The translations under genes were made by a program, and so were the position numbers. A DNA stretch of 64,000 nt from Hungatella effluvii (GTDB lineage: Bacteria > Bacillota > Clostridia > Lachnospirales > Lachnospiraceae), in NCBI RefSeq assembly GCF_003201875.1, contig NZ_QJKD01000002.1:310001-374000 (forward strand). The letters are read 5' to 3'. This document shows, in pieces, positions 25,828 through 33,696 of the stretch. Within the stretch, counting starts at the first letter, position 1. Every line of letters begins with the position of its first letter. Under the pieces are notes generated by a model. It had not been told where the DNA came from. It ran no database searches and was given only the letters and a program-made list of their open reading frames with translations.

Positions 25828-26986
25828 AGACATCGAAACGATGATAAACGAGGCACCGGTGCTGACCCTGGACCCATTCAGCACATCGGAGCTTCCGGCG
25901 GAGAGCAGCCAGGCGGTGCCTGCAAAGATGGAGGAAGAGAGCTTGACAGAGTCCATTCCCGAGGCGGAGCTGACACCGGAGGAGCGAAAGATGATCGACA
26001 GTTTCGCGGCGAGAATTGATCTGACGGATTCCAACCTCGTGCTTCAGTACGGAGCAGGAGCCCAGAAAAAGATCGCTGATTTCTCCGAGGCGGCGCTGGA
26101 TAACGTTAAGACAAAGGATTTGGGCGAGATCGGCCAGATGTTAAGCAGCGTGGTGACGGAGCTTAAAAGCTTCGAGGCGGAGGACGAGGATAAGGGCTTC
26201 TTCGGCTTCTTTAAGAAGAGCTCCAACAAGCTGGAAAGCATGAAGGCAAAGTACAACAAGGCTGAGATCAATGTGAACCAGATCTGCAAGATTCTGGAGA
26301 ACCATCAGATTCAGCTTTTAAAGGATATTGCGCTGCTGGACAAGATGTACGACTTAAACACGACTTACTTTAAGGAACTGAGCATGTACATTCTGGCGGG
26401 CAAGAAGAAACTGAATGAGGTTCGCGGAAGCGAGCTGCCGGCTCTCATGGACAAGGCTCATAAGACCGGCCTTCCGGAGGATGCGCAGGCGGTCAACGAT
26501 ATGGCGTCTCTCTGCAACCGGTTTGAGAAGAAGATCCATGATCTGGAGCTGACCCGTATGATCTCCATTCAGATGGCGCCTCAGATCCGTCTGGTGCAGA
26601 ATAATGATACACTGATGTCGGAGAAGATCCAGTCGACCATCGTCAATACGATCCCGCTCTGGAAGAGCCAGATGGTTCTGGCTATCGGAATCAACCATTC
26701 CGAACAGGCAGCCAGAGCCCAGAGGGAAGTCACCGACATGACGAACGAGCTGCTGAGAAAGAACGCCGAGGTCTTAAAGACGGCTACCATCGAGACGGCC
26801 AAAGAGTCGGAACGCGGAATCGTGGATATGGAGACCCTTAAGATTACCAATGAATCCCTGATCACCACGCTGGACGAAGTGGTCCGTATACAGACGGAAG
26901 GCCGCCAGAAGAGGAGAGAGGCGGAGACGGAACTGGCCCGTATGGAAGGCGAGTTAAAGCAGAAGCTTCTGCAGCTGAGCAATTAA
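25820..26986 (+). CDS. telA: TelA-like toxic anion resistance protein
   Basis: The 388-residue, mostly helical cytosolic protein matches the TelA family: acidic N-terminus, EERKMIDSFAARIDLTDSNL, the FFGFFKKSSNKLESMKAKYN region (about 130-150), LDKMYDLNTTYFKEL, and the C-terminal coiled-coil segment ending in RREAETELARMEGELKQKLL. The family was named for tellurite resistance but is now linked to envelope stress and some peptide or detergent resistances. The gene starts inside the xpaC stop region. No other tellurite gene (terD-type) is nearby, so a general stress role is more likely than specific tellurite resistance. Confidence 0.9.
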   Translation: MSKDIETMINEAPVLTLDPFSTSELPAESSQAVPAKMEEESLTESIPEAELTPEERKMIDSFAARIDLTDSNLVLQYGAGAQKKIADFSEAALDNVKTKDLGEIGQMLSSVVTELKSFEAEDEDKGFFGFFKKSSNKLESMKAKYNKAEINVNQICKILENHQIQLLKDIALLDKMYDLNTTYFKELSMYILAGKKKLNEVRGSELPALMDKAHKTGLPEDAQAVNDMASLCNRFEKKIHDLELTRMISIQMAPQIRLVQNNDTLMSEKIQSTIVNTIPLWKSQMVLAIGINHSEQAARAQREVTDMTNELLRKNAEVLKTATIETAKESERGIVDMETLKITNESLITTLDEVVRIQTEGRQKRREAETELARMEGELKQKLLQLSN

Positions 26987-27004
26987 ACTTAACGAAGATT
27001 TTTG

Positions 27005-27033
27005 TTGTAACTCAATTCTGAACGTGCTATAAT
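27005..27033 (+). promoter_or_regulatory. Promoter of leuA
   Basis: TTGTAA (27005-27010) and consensus TATAAT (27028-27033) are separated by 17 bp. The transcript would have a leader of about 185 bases before leuA, long enough for attenuation. Confidence 0.75.
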
Positions 27034-27087
27034 AGTATAACACTTTACCTCGGCAAATTCCGGGAGGGTGATTCTTATAGTAAAGGA

Positions 27088-27114
27088 ATGATGAAGATGG
27101 GGTTAGACCTGTAA
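27088..27114 (+). other. Possible leader peptide MMKMGLDL before leuA
   Basis: An eight-codon frame inside the leuA leader has two Leu codons (TTA, CTG) in its last four sense codons and ends in TAA. AAAGGA lies immediately upstream, but very close. Leader peptides rich in Leu control leu operons by attenuation elsewhere. No clear terminator/antiterminator pair is visible here, so this is only a suggestion. Confidence 0.25.
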
Positions 27115-27226
27115 AAACCACGTTGTTCATTGTCAAGAAGTATAGCGTGATTTATCGACTCCAAAGCCCTGGATGAAGATAAAAGGGAATGAATCGAATA
27201 AAAATTATAATTTGGAGGAGAAAACC

Positions 27227-28891
27227 ATGTTAAACTATCAGAGATATAAGCGGGTACCAGTAATCAATTATCCGGAGAGACAATGGCCGTACAAAGAGAT
27301 TGAAAAAGCACCGATCTGGTGCAGCGTTGACTTAAGAGATGGAAACCAGGCGCTCATTGAGCCCATGGTTGTGGAAGAGAAGATTGAGATGTTCAACCTT
27401 CTTGTGAAGCTTGGTTTTAAGGAGATTGAGATCGGATTTCCGGCCGCTTCCCAGATTGAGTTTGATTTCTTAAGACAGCTCGTAGAAAGGAAACTGATTC
27501 CTGATGATGTGGTAGTCCAGGTTCTGGTTCAGTGCCGTGAGCATCTGATTAAAAGGACGTTTGAGGCTATTCAGGGAATTAAGAAGGCGATTGTACATAT
27601 TTATAATTCCACCTCCACTCTGCAGAGGGATGTGGTATTTCACAAGAGCAAAGAGGAGATCAAGGAGATTGCCGTAGAAGGCACAGAGATGGTAAAGAAG
27701 TACATGGACGGTTTTGACGGGGAAGTGATCCTCGAATATTCACCGGAAAGCTTTACCGGAACGGAACTTGATTTCGCGCTTGATATCTGTACGGCAGTAC
27801 AGGATACATGGGGAGCGACTCCCGAGAAGAAGATCATTATCAATCTTCCTTCGACCGTGGAGATGACGACTCCTAACGTTTACGCAGACCAGATTGAGTG
27901 GATGGACCGTCACTTCAAGAACCGTGACAGCATCATTTTAAGCGTTCATCCCCATAACGACCGCGGCACCGGTATCGCGGCCACGGAGCTTGCGCTTCTG
28001 GCAGGCGCTGACAGGGTGGAGGGAACTCTGCTCGGCAACGGCGAACGGACCGGCAACGTGGATATTCTGACCGTGGCATATAATATGTTCTCCCAGGGCA
28101 TCAATCCCGAGTTAAACCTGGAGAATATCCGTGAGATCGTGGACGTATGTGAACGGTGCACCAAGATGGAGGTCGAGCCGAGACATCCGTACGCAGGAAA
28201 GCTCGTCTTTACCGCGTTCTCCGGTTCCCATCAGGATGCCATCAACAAGGGCATGCAGGCCATGCACGAGAGAAACCAGGAGCACTGGGAGGTTCCGTAC
28301 CTTCCGATCGATCCGGCGGATATCGGCAGACAGTACGAACCAATCGTGCGCATCAACAGCCAGTCCGGCAAGGGCGGCGTGGCGTTCGTCATGGATACAT
28401 TCTATGGTTTCAGGCTTCCGAAGGGAATGCACAAGGAATTTGCCGATGTCATTCAGGCGATTTCCGAGAAACAGGGTGAGGTTGCGCCTGAGCAGATCAT
28501 GGATGAGTTCAAGAGGAATTACAGCGAGCGCAAGGAACCGATCCATTTCCGTAAGTGCCAGATTACGGAGGCCGAGGACGATACCGAGTTCTCAACACTG
28601 GCCAAGGTCCGTTATACCGACCACGGCGTGGAGAAGGTCTTTGAAGGCGTCGGAAACGGTCCTATCGATGCGGTGCAGAAGGGACTTGAGAAAGCGCTGG
28701 GAATTGAAATCCGGGTACTGGATTACAACGAGCACGCACTTACTTCCGGTTCAGGAGCACAGGCGGCTTCCTATATCCACCTGCTGGATGTGAAGTCCGG
28801 ACGCGCCACATACGGCGTGGGCATCAGCTCCAACATCACCAGAGCCTCAATCAGAGGTATCTTTAGTGCGGTAAACCGTCTGTTTTATTAA
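27227..28891 (+). CDS. leuA: 2-isopropylmalate synthase
   Basis: The 554-residue protein starts at ATG 27227 behind TTGGAGGAG. The catalytic TIM barrel opens with APIWCSVDLRDGNQAL (about 29-44), and metal ligands lie in HPHNDRGTG (about 245). The C-terminal LeuA dimer/regulatory domain covers about 420-550 and ends in NITRASIRGIFSAVNRLFY. The N-terminal YKRVPVINYPERQWP places it in the long fungal/actinobacterial-like LeuA subtype rather than the Bacillus subtype. It condenses acetyl-CoA with 2-ketoisovalerate, the first committed step to leucine, and is usually inhibited by leucine. The gene stands alone, without leuBCD. Confidence 0.95.
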   Translation: MLNYQRYKRVPVINYPERQWPYKEIEKAPIWCSVDLRDGNQALIEPMVVEEKIEMFNLLVKLGFKEIEIGFPAASQIEFDFLRQLVERKLIPDDVVVQVLVQCREHLIKRTFEAIQGIKKAIVHIYNSTSTLQRDVVFHKSKEEIKEIAVEGTEMVKKYMDGFDGEVILEYSPESFTGTELDFALDICTAVQDTWGATPEKKIIINLPSTVEMTTPNVYADQIEWMDRHFKNRDSIILSVHPHNDRGTGIAATELALLAGADRVEGTLLGNGERTGNVDILTVAYNMFSQGINPELNLENIREIVDVCERCTKMEVEPRHPYAGKLVFTAFSGSHQDAINKGMQAMHERNQEHWEVPYLPIDPADIGRQYEPIVRINSQSGKGGVAFVMDTFYGFRLPKGMHKEFADVIQAISEKQGEVAPEQIMDEFKRNYSERKEPIHFRKCQITEAEDDTEFSTLAKVRYTDHGVEKVFEGVGNGPIDAVQKGLEKALGIEIRVLDYNEHALTSGSGAQAASYIHLLDVKSGRATYGVGISSNITRASIRGIFSAVNRLFY

Positions 28892-28910
28892 AAAGAAAGA
28901 GATATAGCAG

Positions 28911-28960
28911 AAGCTGCTGCAGAACGACTGAGCGACCGGTCGTTTTGCAGCAGCTTTTTT
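28911..28960 (+). terminator. Intrinsic terminator after leuA
   Basis: AAGCTGCTGCAGAACGAC and the complementary GTCGTTTTGCAGCAGCTT form a long stem followed by TTTTTT. Confidence 0.92.
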
Positions 28961-29002
28961 GTTCACAGGAAAGTTCGTCCTATGAAACATACTCCTATTA
29001 CT

Positions 29003-30088
29003 TTAATTTAACGGATACTCTGTGCCGTTGACAGAAATGGACTGTATCTCGGTTACCAGGATAATCCGGCCGAATTCACCGGCTATTGCAAGCTTTCCGC
29101 TGGGATTCCTCTGCCCGTATGTGGTGGTGACAAGCGGTCCGGTTATAGGATCTTCTCCGATGACAACGCCGCCGCCTCCGGTTATCGTGCCGCCTTCGCC
29201 GGAGTCGAAGGACATGGGCGTGATTAAATCTTCCTGTGATCCGTCCTTAAAGGTAAGGCTGATGGAAGGCGTGGGAAGTCCGCCGGAGGCAGCGCCTTCA
29301 CTTCCGATAACCAGGAAGCCTAAGGGGGAGATCTGGAGCGTCTCAATCGTCAGACTGCTGTCAATAGCCTGATTGATGGTAAGCTCTGCAGCGGCCGCCG
29401 AGCCTTTGATATCCGATTCCAGGGTTAAGTTTCCCAGACTTTCGGACAGGGAGACTTTCATATTCCAGCCGGTACAGTCGGTCAGGGAATCCAGCTGAAT
29501 GTGGTAAAAATGCTGGCTTTTCGATGAAAATTCCGTCAGTTCCGTGCAGGTAAAGGCCATAGTTTGTTCCTCCTGCTCAGGACTGGAGACGGGAGGCTGA
29601 AGCTCTACCTGGAACAGATTGAAAGGATCTGTTTTTTCGATGTCTTTGTCGGCCTTGCCGGATACGGTCTTCAGCGATACAATGAGGTTGATCTTGTAGC
29701 CGTCTGTCAGCATGCTGTCCAGCGCCATTTGCCGGGTGCCGTCCGTGACGGTAATTTCAGGTGTCAGAATATCCTGTCTGGCATTGTCAACCGTGTTTCC
29801 GTAGATGGAGCGGAAATACTCGAAGCCTCCTGCCATGGCAAACGCAGTCGTTGCAAACAGGCAGAAGACAGCGGCGATCGCCGCAATTTTCCATGTGTTC
29901 TTTTTCATATTTACTCTTTTCCCGGCCGGTGCGGCCGTTTTCTGTTCCGGATGCAGCTTCTGAAATACGATATCTTCTATGCGCTGCTCCGAGGGGTGCA
30001 AGTCTGTCATATTGGTCACTTCCAGGTCTTCCATATATTGCGGGTCCATCCGGGAACATAAATCACTGATTTTTATCTTTTTATTCAT
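29003..30088 (-). CDS. DUF4179-type membrane protein, putative anti-sigma factor
   Basis: The 361-residue protein starts at the ATG ending at 30088, seven bases after AAGGGG. It has a cytoplasmic N-terminal segment (1-65), one transmembrane helix (about 66-86, IAAIAAVFCLFATTAFAMAG) and a large extracellular part with the DUF4179-like beta-rich region. The extracellular part holds a Gly-rich loop, GEGGTITGGGGVVIGEDP. The gene overlaps the upstream sigma-factor gene by 8 bp. Proteins of this layout typically sequester an ECF sigma factor until an envelope signal releases it. That role is inferred from gene order and topology; no zinc anti-sigma motif is seen. Confidence 0.82.
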   Translation of the reverse strand: MNKKIKISDLCSRMDPQYMEDLEVTNMTDLHPSEQRIEDIVFQKLHPEQKTAAPAGKRVNMKKNTWKIAAIAAVFCLFATTAFAMAGGFEYFRSIYGNTVDNARQDILTPEITVTDGTRQMALDSMLTDGYKINLIVSLKTVSGKADKDIEKTDPFNLFQVELQPPVSSPEQEEQTMAFTCTELTEFSSKSQHFYHIQLDSLTDCTGWNMKVSLSESLGNLTLESDIKGSAAAAELTINQAIDSSLTIETLQISPLGFLVIGSEGAASGGLPTPSISLTFKDGSQEDLITPMSFDSGEGGTITGGGGVVIGEDPITGPLVTTTYGQRNPSGKLAIAGEFGRIILVTEIQSISVNGTEYPLN

Positions 30089-30635
30089 ATTGATATCCCC
30101 TTTCTTCAAAGATCCCTTTTATCCGTTTGCGGCAACGGTGCAGCTTTGTACGGATTGTCGACTGGTTCATGGCCAGCCGTCTGCCGATGGCCTCGATGCG
30201 CTCACCCAGAAAGTAAAATCGGATAAAGATTTCCCTGTCCGGCTCGCCGAAGGCTTCCACTGCCGAATTGATAATCTGTGTCTGCTCCCGTTTGATGGCC
30301 AGTTCATCGGGATTTTCCCCGGCCTGCAATGTGATGATGTCATCATCAAAGGGCAGGGCAGCTTCTCCGCGCTTTCGCAGTCTGCTGATCGCCGTATTGC
30401 GGGCGGCCTGCGCCAGATAGGGGCGCAGCGGCCTGTCCTCCATGAGGCCGGCTGCATGGTTCCAGACGGACAGAAACACGTCGGCGGACAGTTCCTCCAC
30501 ATCCTCCACGCTCAGGATCCCCTGGGAAATGTTGCAGATAATAGCCGCTACATAGCCGGAATACTGCTTCATTAAGTCCCGGAGGCCGTCCTCCTCCCTG
30601 CGCTTTAGCTTTTGGATGATTTCGTAGTCATTCAT
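30081..30635 (-). CDS. ECF-subfamily RNA polymerase sigma factor
   Basis: The 184-residue protein starts behind AAAAAGGAGGATATC at 30635; upstream in-frame codons overlap its promoter and are rejected. Region 2 includes LMKQYSGYVAAIICNI and the -10 recognition helix VEELSADVFLSVW. Region 4 ends in GRRLAMNQSTIRTKLHRCRKRIK, the helix-turn-helix for -35 binding. It directs polymerase to a small regulon, probably envelope stress genes, and is followed in the same operon by its likely membrane-bound inhibitor. A matching ECF-type promoter lies 34 bp upstream of its start. Confidence 0.93.
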   Translation of the reverse strand: MNDYEIIQKLKRREEDGLRDLMKQYSGYVAAIICNISQGILSVEDVEELSADVFLSVWNHAAGLMEDRPLRPYLAQAARNTAISRLRKRGEAALPFDDDIITLQAGENPDELAIKREQTQIINSAVEAFGEPDREIFIRFYFLGERIEAIGRRLAMNQSTIRTKLHRCRKRIKGIFEERGYQYE

Positions 30636-30668
30636 GATATCCTCCTTTTTATGTATCTCACCTATCAG

Positions 30669-30694
30669 TACGCAGTCTGTCAGAAAATGTTTCA
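30669..30694 (-). promoter_or_regulatory. ECF-type autoregulatory promoter
   Basis: On the minus strand TGAAAC (30694-30689) and CGTA (30672-30669) are separated by exactly 16 bp. This matches the SigW-like consensus TGAAAC-N16-CGTA and sits just upstream of the sigma gene, so the factor probably drives its own expression. Confidence 0.7.
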
Positions 30695-30736
30695 GTTTAT
30701 TCAAACTTTTTTATTTCCGCGCAAGGCAGAAACGCA

Positions 30737-30775
30737 GAGACCGCGGCAGCCTTCCGAGAAAGGCGCCGCGGTCTC
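30737..30775 (-). terminator. Terminator-like hairpin after the SnoaL-like gene
   Basis: GAGACCGCGGC and GCCGCGGTCTC form a strong stem with an inner CCTT/AAGG pair. On the minus strand it is followed by TGCGTTTCTG, a weak T-tract, so termination may be partial. Confidence 0.6.
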
Positions 30776-30792
30776 CAAATGGGTTTGCTGAG

Positions 30793-31131
30793 CTATAGCG
30801 GATAGATGTTCAGCCGTTTTATTTTGCCGTTCTCATCCGTCTCGGATAAGAAGGCGGTAACCGGTACGACGTGATCGTGGTAGGTAATAAAGTACCATAC
30901 GGTATTATCCCCCACGTATTTGACACTGTGAATGGGAAATGGTCCCCCGTTGAATCCAAATTTGTGGTGGAACATCATTTCCACGGCCATCCTTCCTTCC
31001 AGGTGGATGGTGTCCATGCCGGCTTTTATAACGGACGAATCGTGAAGAACACCGTACTCATTAAACAGATCGGCCAGTGCCACTTCGTCGCCCTTTTTCA
31101 TGCATTCAATATACTGCTCTAAGATTGTCAT
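30793..31131 (-). CDS. SnoaL/NTF2-like small protein
   Basis: The 112-residue protein starts at the ATG ending at 31131, eight bases after GGAGG. N-terminal helices (TILEQYIECMKKGDEVALADLF) precede a curved beta-sheet (RMAVEMMFHHKFGFNGGPFP, NTVWYFITYHDHVVPVTAFL), the cone-shaped NTF2 fold used by SnoaL cyclases, ketosteroid isomerases and dehydratases. Several His and Asp residues line the likely pocket, but no specific catalytic pair can be named. It lies 18 bp after an SDR dehydrogenase gene in the same operon, so the two probably act on the same small, perhaps polycyclic or keto, substrate. Function unknown. Confidence 0.75.
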   Translation of the reverse strand: MTILEQYIECMKKGDEVALADLFNEYGVLHDSSVIKAGMDTIHLEGRMAVEMMFHHKFGFNGGPFPIHSVKYVGDNTVWYFITYHDHVVPVTAFLSETDENGKIKRLNIYPL

Positions 31132-31148
31132 CACTTTTTCCTCCTTAT

Positions 31149-31922
31149 TTAAATCTGCTCTGAACGAAGCAGGGCGTCAATGCCGCCGTCAACGAACAGA
31201 ATGACTCCGTTGATGCCGCTTGCCAGTGGAGAAGCCAGGAACACAATTCCATTGGCGATCTCCTGGGCGTCCAGGAATTCCCTGCGTCCGTAGCGGGTCG
31301 GTATCGGGATTAATAAGGCGGCTTCCATCTGGGCGTCTGTCATACCCTGGGGCATCGGTGTCGTCGTGTTGCCGGGGGCCACAGAGTTGATTCTCAGTCC
31401 GTCTACGGCCCAGGAAGGAGAAATCCGACGGACCCAGCGGGCGAGTGCGTGTTTGGAGGAGCTGTAGCAGGACGGTGTCTGATTCCTGGGGATATCATCC
31501 GCCAGTTCCAGAATTCTGTCTTCATCCATGACGTTGGAGAGCATATCAACCCAGTCCATACGCACCGTCATGTTGGTGATGGAGTTGGAGGAGGTGATGA
31601 CACAGTTGCCGCGTTTCTTCTTAAGTAATGGTCTTAAGCCTTCCGCCAACTGAATGCTGGCAAAGAAGTTCAGGGCAAATATCATCTTGGGCGGTGCGGT
31701 CGGGCCGACACCTGCATTACAGATCAGAACGTCGATTCCGTCGGGATACTTCTCAAAGACCGCCTCGATGGCGCCCTGGCGTCCCTCCTTCGTGGTCAGA
31801 TCGGCCAGGTAGTCTCCGCCCTTATAATCAATGTTAAATACCTCATGGCCCTGGTCCAGTAATGTCTTTCGTACCGCTGCTCCGATTCCGGTTGTTCCGC
31901 CGGTAATTACATATGTACTCAC
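31149..31922 (-). CDS. Short-chain dehydrogenase related to 3-alpha-hydroxysteroid dehydrogenases
   Basis: The 257-residue protein starts at GTG 31922, placed eight bases after AGAGAGG. Features: the NAD-binding GGTTGIGAA (about 7-15), the short loop DYKGGDYLADLTT, ICNAGVGP, the catalytic Ser in ITSSNS and the YSSSK catalytic pair (about 165-169). C-terminal DGGIDALLRSEQI resembles the end of the Comamonas 3-alpha-hydroxysteroid dehydrogenase/carbonyl reductase as I recall it, and the length also matches. The substrate may be a steroid, a bile acid or another cyclic alcohol; this is not shown. It is first in an operon with the SnoaL-like gene. Confidence 0.85.
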   Translation of the reverse strand: MSTYVITGGTTGIGAAVRKTLLDQGHEVFNIDYKGGDYLADLTTKEGRQGAIEAVFEKYPDGIDVLICNAGVGPTAPPKMIFALNFFASIQLAEGLRPLLKKKRGNCVITSSNSITNMTVRMDWVDMLSNVMDEDRILELADDIPRNQTPSCYSSSKHALARWVRRISPSWAVDGLRINSVAPGNTTTPMPQGMTDAQMEAALLIPIPTRYGRREFLDAQEIANGIVFLASPLASGINGVILFVDGGIDALLRSEQI

Positions 31923-31966
31923 GGTTCTTACCTCTCTTTCTCCCATCTGTTTCATGGTGATACCTA

Positions 31967-32027
31967 AATAATAGTAATTATTATTAACTTATGAAAATAG
32001 CATATCATGTCATGAATTGATTGTCAA
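31967..32027 (-). promoter_or_regulatory. Strong promoter with palindromic operator for the SDR operon
   Basis: On the minus strand consensus TTGACA (32027-32022) and TATGCT (32004-31999) are separated by 17 bp. Just downstream, AATAATA-GTAAT-TATTATT (31967-31985) is an inverted repeat in the position of a repressor site over the transcription start. The cognate repressor is not evident nearby. Confidence 0.7.
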
Positions 32028-32158
32028 TTAAAATAAATATTTCACAATCTACGATTAAAAAAAGGACAAACAGGTATTGTTGTTGCACAAAAATGGTGGT
32101 AAACTGGGACTATAAAAAATCCTGCATAAGAAAAGCGGGGAAAGAAAGGAGACAGAAT

Positions 32159-33589
32159 ATGGCAAAATTTCAGTGTGGTGTGTGCGGATTTGTTTATGAT
32201 GAGGAAAAAGAAGGGAAACCTTTTGAAGATCTGAAAGAATGTCCGGTGTGCAGGCAGCCGGCCTCTGTGTTTGCCCCGTTAAAGGAAGCAGAGGAGGAAG
32301 CTGCATTGACGAAGGAGGAGGCAGTATCCGCGGAATCTGTGGATATCGGTGAAAATCGGCCGAAGGGCCTGGAATACGATCCAAAGTATGCGAGACAGGA
32401 CAGTACCTGCCGCTATATGAAAGAGATTCATGAGATGGCGGTGAGCGGGAAGACGATTATCGACGCCATGGGCACAAAGATGGCCATGCCAAATTGGGAT
32501 GATATCCTGATTCTGGGTGCGCAGCTGAATCCACCGCCTTTGATGGAGCACGATCCGGTGAATATCACCACGGTGATCGGCAAGCGCGCGAAAAAGCCCA
32601 TGGTGCTGGACGGACCGGTCTACATATCCCATATGTCCTTCGGCGCGATGTCGAAGGAGATGAAGGTGGCGCTGGCAGAGGGAAGCGCCATGGCCAGGAC
32701 TGCCATGTGCAGCGGTGAGGGCGGAATACTGCCGGAGGAGAAGGCCGCGGCTTACAAGTATATCTTTGAGTACGTACCCAATAAATACAGCGTGACGCCT
32801 GAGAATCTCCAGGAGGCGGACGCCATCGAAATCAAGATCGGCCAGGGAACGAAGCCCGGGATGGGCGGCCATCTGCCGGGAGAAAAGGTAACTCCCGAGA
32901 TTGCTGCGATCCGTAATAAGCCGCTGGGCAAGGACGTGATCAGCCCTTCCAAATTTGAAGATATCCGCAGCAAAGAGGATCTTAAGGACCTGGTAACCCA
33001 GCTGCGCCTTGCGTCTGACGGACGGCCCATTGGGATCAAGATCGCGGCGGGAAGAATTGAAAAGGATTTGGAGTACTGTGTGTTCGCAGAACCTGATTTT
33101 ATCACCATAGATGGCAGAGGAGGCGCTACGGGAGCCAGTCCGAAGCTGGTACGGGATTCCACCAGCGTTCCCACGGTCTTCGCCCTGTCACGGGCGAGAA
33201 AGTATTTAGATGAGGCAGGAGCCGACATTGATCTGGTGATCACAGGCGGACTGCGGGTCTCCTCCGATTTTGCAAAGGCCATTGCCATGGGCGCGGATGC
33301 CGTGGCGGTAGCGTCTGCGGGCCTGATTGCGGCGGCATGTCAGCAGTACCGGATCTGCGGGAGCGGAAACTGTCCGGTTGGAGCGGCCACGCAGGACCCG
33401 GAACTGAGAAAAAGGTTTAATGTCTGTGCCGCGTCTGCACGTGTCGGCAACTTTTTAAAATGCAGCTTTGAGGAACTGAAAACATACGCGCGGATTACCG
33501 GTCATGAAGATATCCATGATATGACGGTGGACGATCTGTGCACGATTAACCGGGAGATTTCGGAATTTACGGATATCCGGCATGCGTAA
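32159..33589 (+). CDS. Rubredoxin-glutamate synthase (GltB central domain) fusion
   Basis: The 476-residue protein starts at ATG 32159 after GAAAGGAG. Residues 1-40 are a rubredoxin-type iron site with two Cys pairs (FQCGVCGF and CPVCRQP). An acidic linker follows. Residues about 100-476 match the FMN-binding glutamate synthase central domain: SFGAMSKEMKVALAEGS, GEGG, GMGGHLPGEKV, TIDGRGGATGASP and the Cys cluster CGSGNCPVGAATQDP for a 3Fe-4S centre. The glutaminase and pyridine-nucleotide halves are absent, so rubredoxin may bring electrons directly. Whether it makes glutamate or acts on another substrate is open. It is divergent from the SDR operon. Confidence 0.9.
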   Translation: MAKFQCGVCGFVYDEEKEGKPFEDLKECPVCRQPASVFAPLKEAEEEAALTKEEAVSAESVDIGENRPKGLEYDPKYARQDSTCRYMKEIHEMAVSGKTIIDAMGTKMAMPNWDDILILGAQLNPPPLMEHDPVNITTVIGKRAKKPMVLDGPVYISHMSFGAMSKEMKVALAEGSAMARTAMCSGEGGILPEEKAAAYKYIFEYVPNKYSVTPENLQEADAIEIKIGQGTKPGMGGHLPGEKVTPEIAAIRNKPLGKDVISPSKFEDIRSKEDLKDLVTQLRLASDGRPIGIKIAAGRIEKDLEYCVFAEPDFITIDGRGGATGASPKLVRDSTSVPTVFALSRARKYLDEAGADIDLVITGGLRVSSDFAKAIAMGADAVAVASAGLIAAACQQYRICGSGNCPVGAATQDPELRKRFNVCAASARVGNFLKCSFEELKTYARITGHEDIHDMTVDDLCTINREISEFTDIRHA

Positions 33590-33630
33590 GCCGGAAGACA
33601 TATGAGATACATAAGATACGGCGGCCGTTG

Positions 33631-33659
33631 TTTACATTTCCGGGCAGATATAGTACAAT
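33631..33659 (+). promoter_or_regulatory. Promoter of glf
   Basis: TTTACA (33631-33636) and TACAAT (33654-33659) with a 17-bp spacer lie about 37 bp before the glf start. Confidence 0.7.
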
Positions 33660-33696
33660 GATGGGCAGATGATTACAGAACAGGAGAACACAAAAC

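Noticed and set aside
27034..27226. T-box leader before leuA
   Set aside because: The T-box signature AGGGTGGNACCGCG and a specifier loop are absent.
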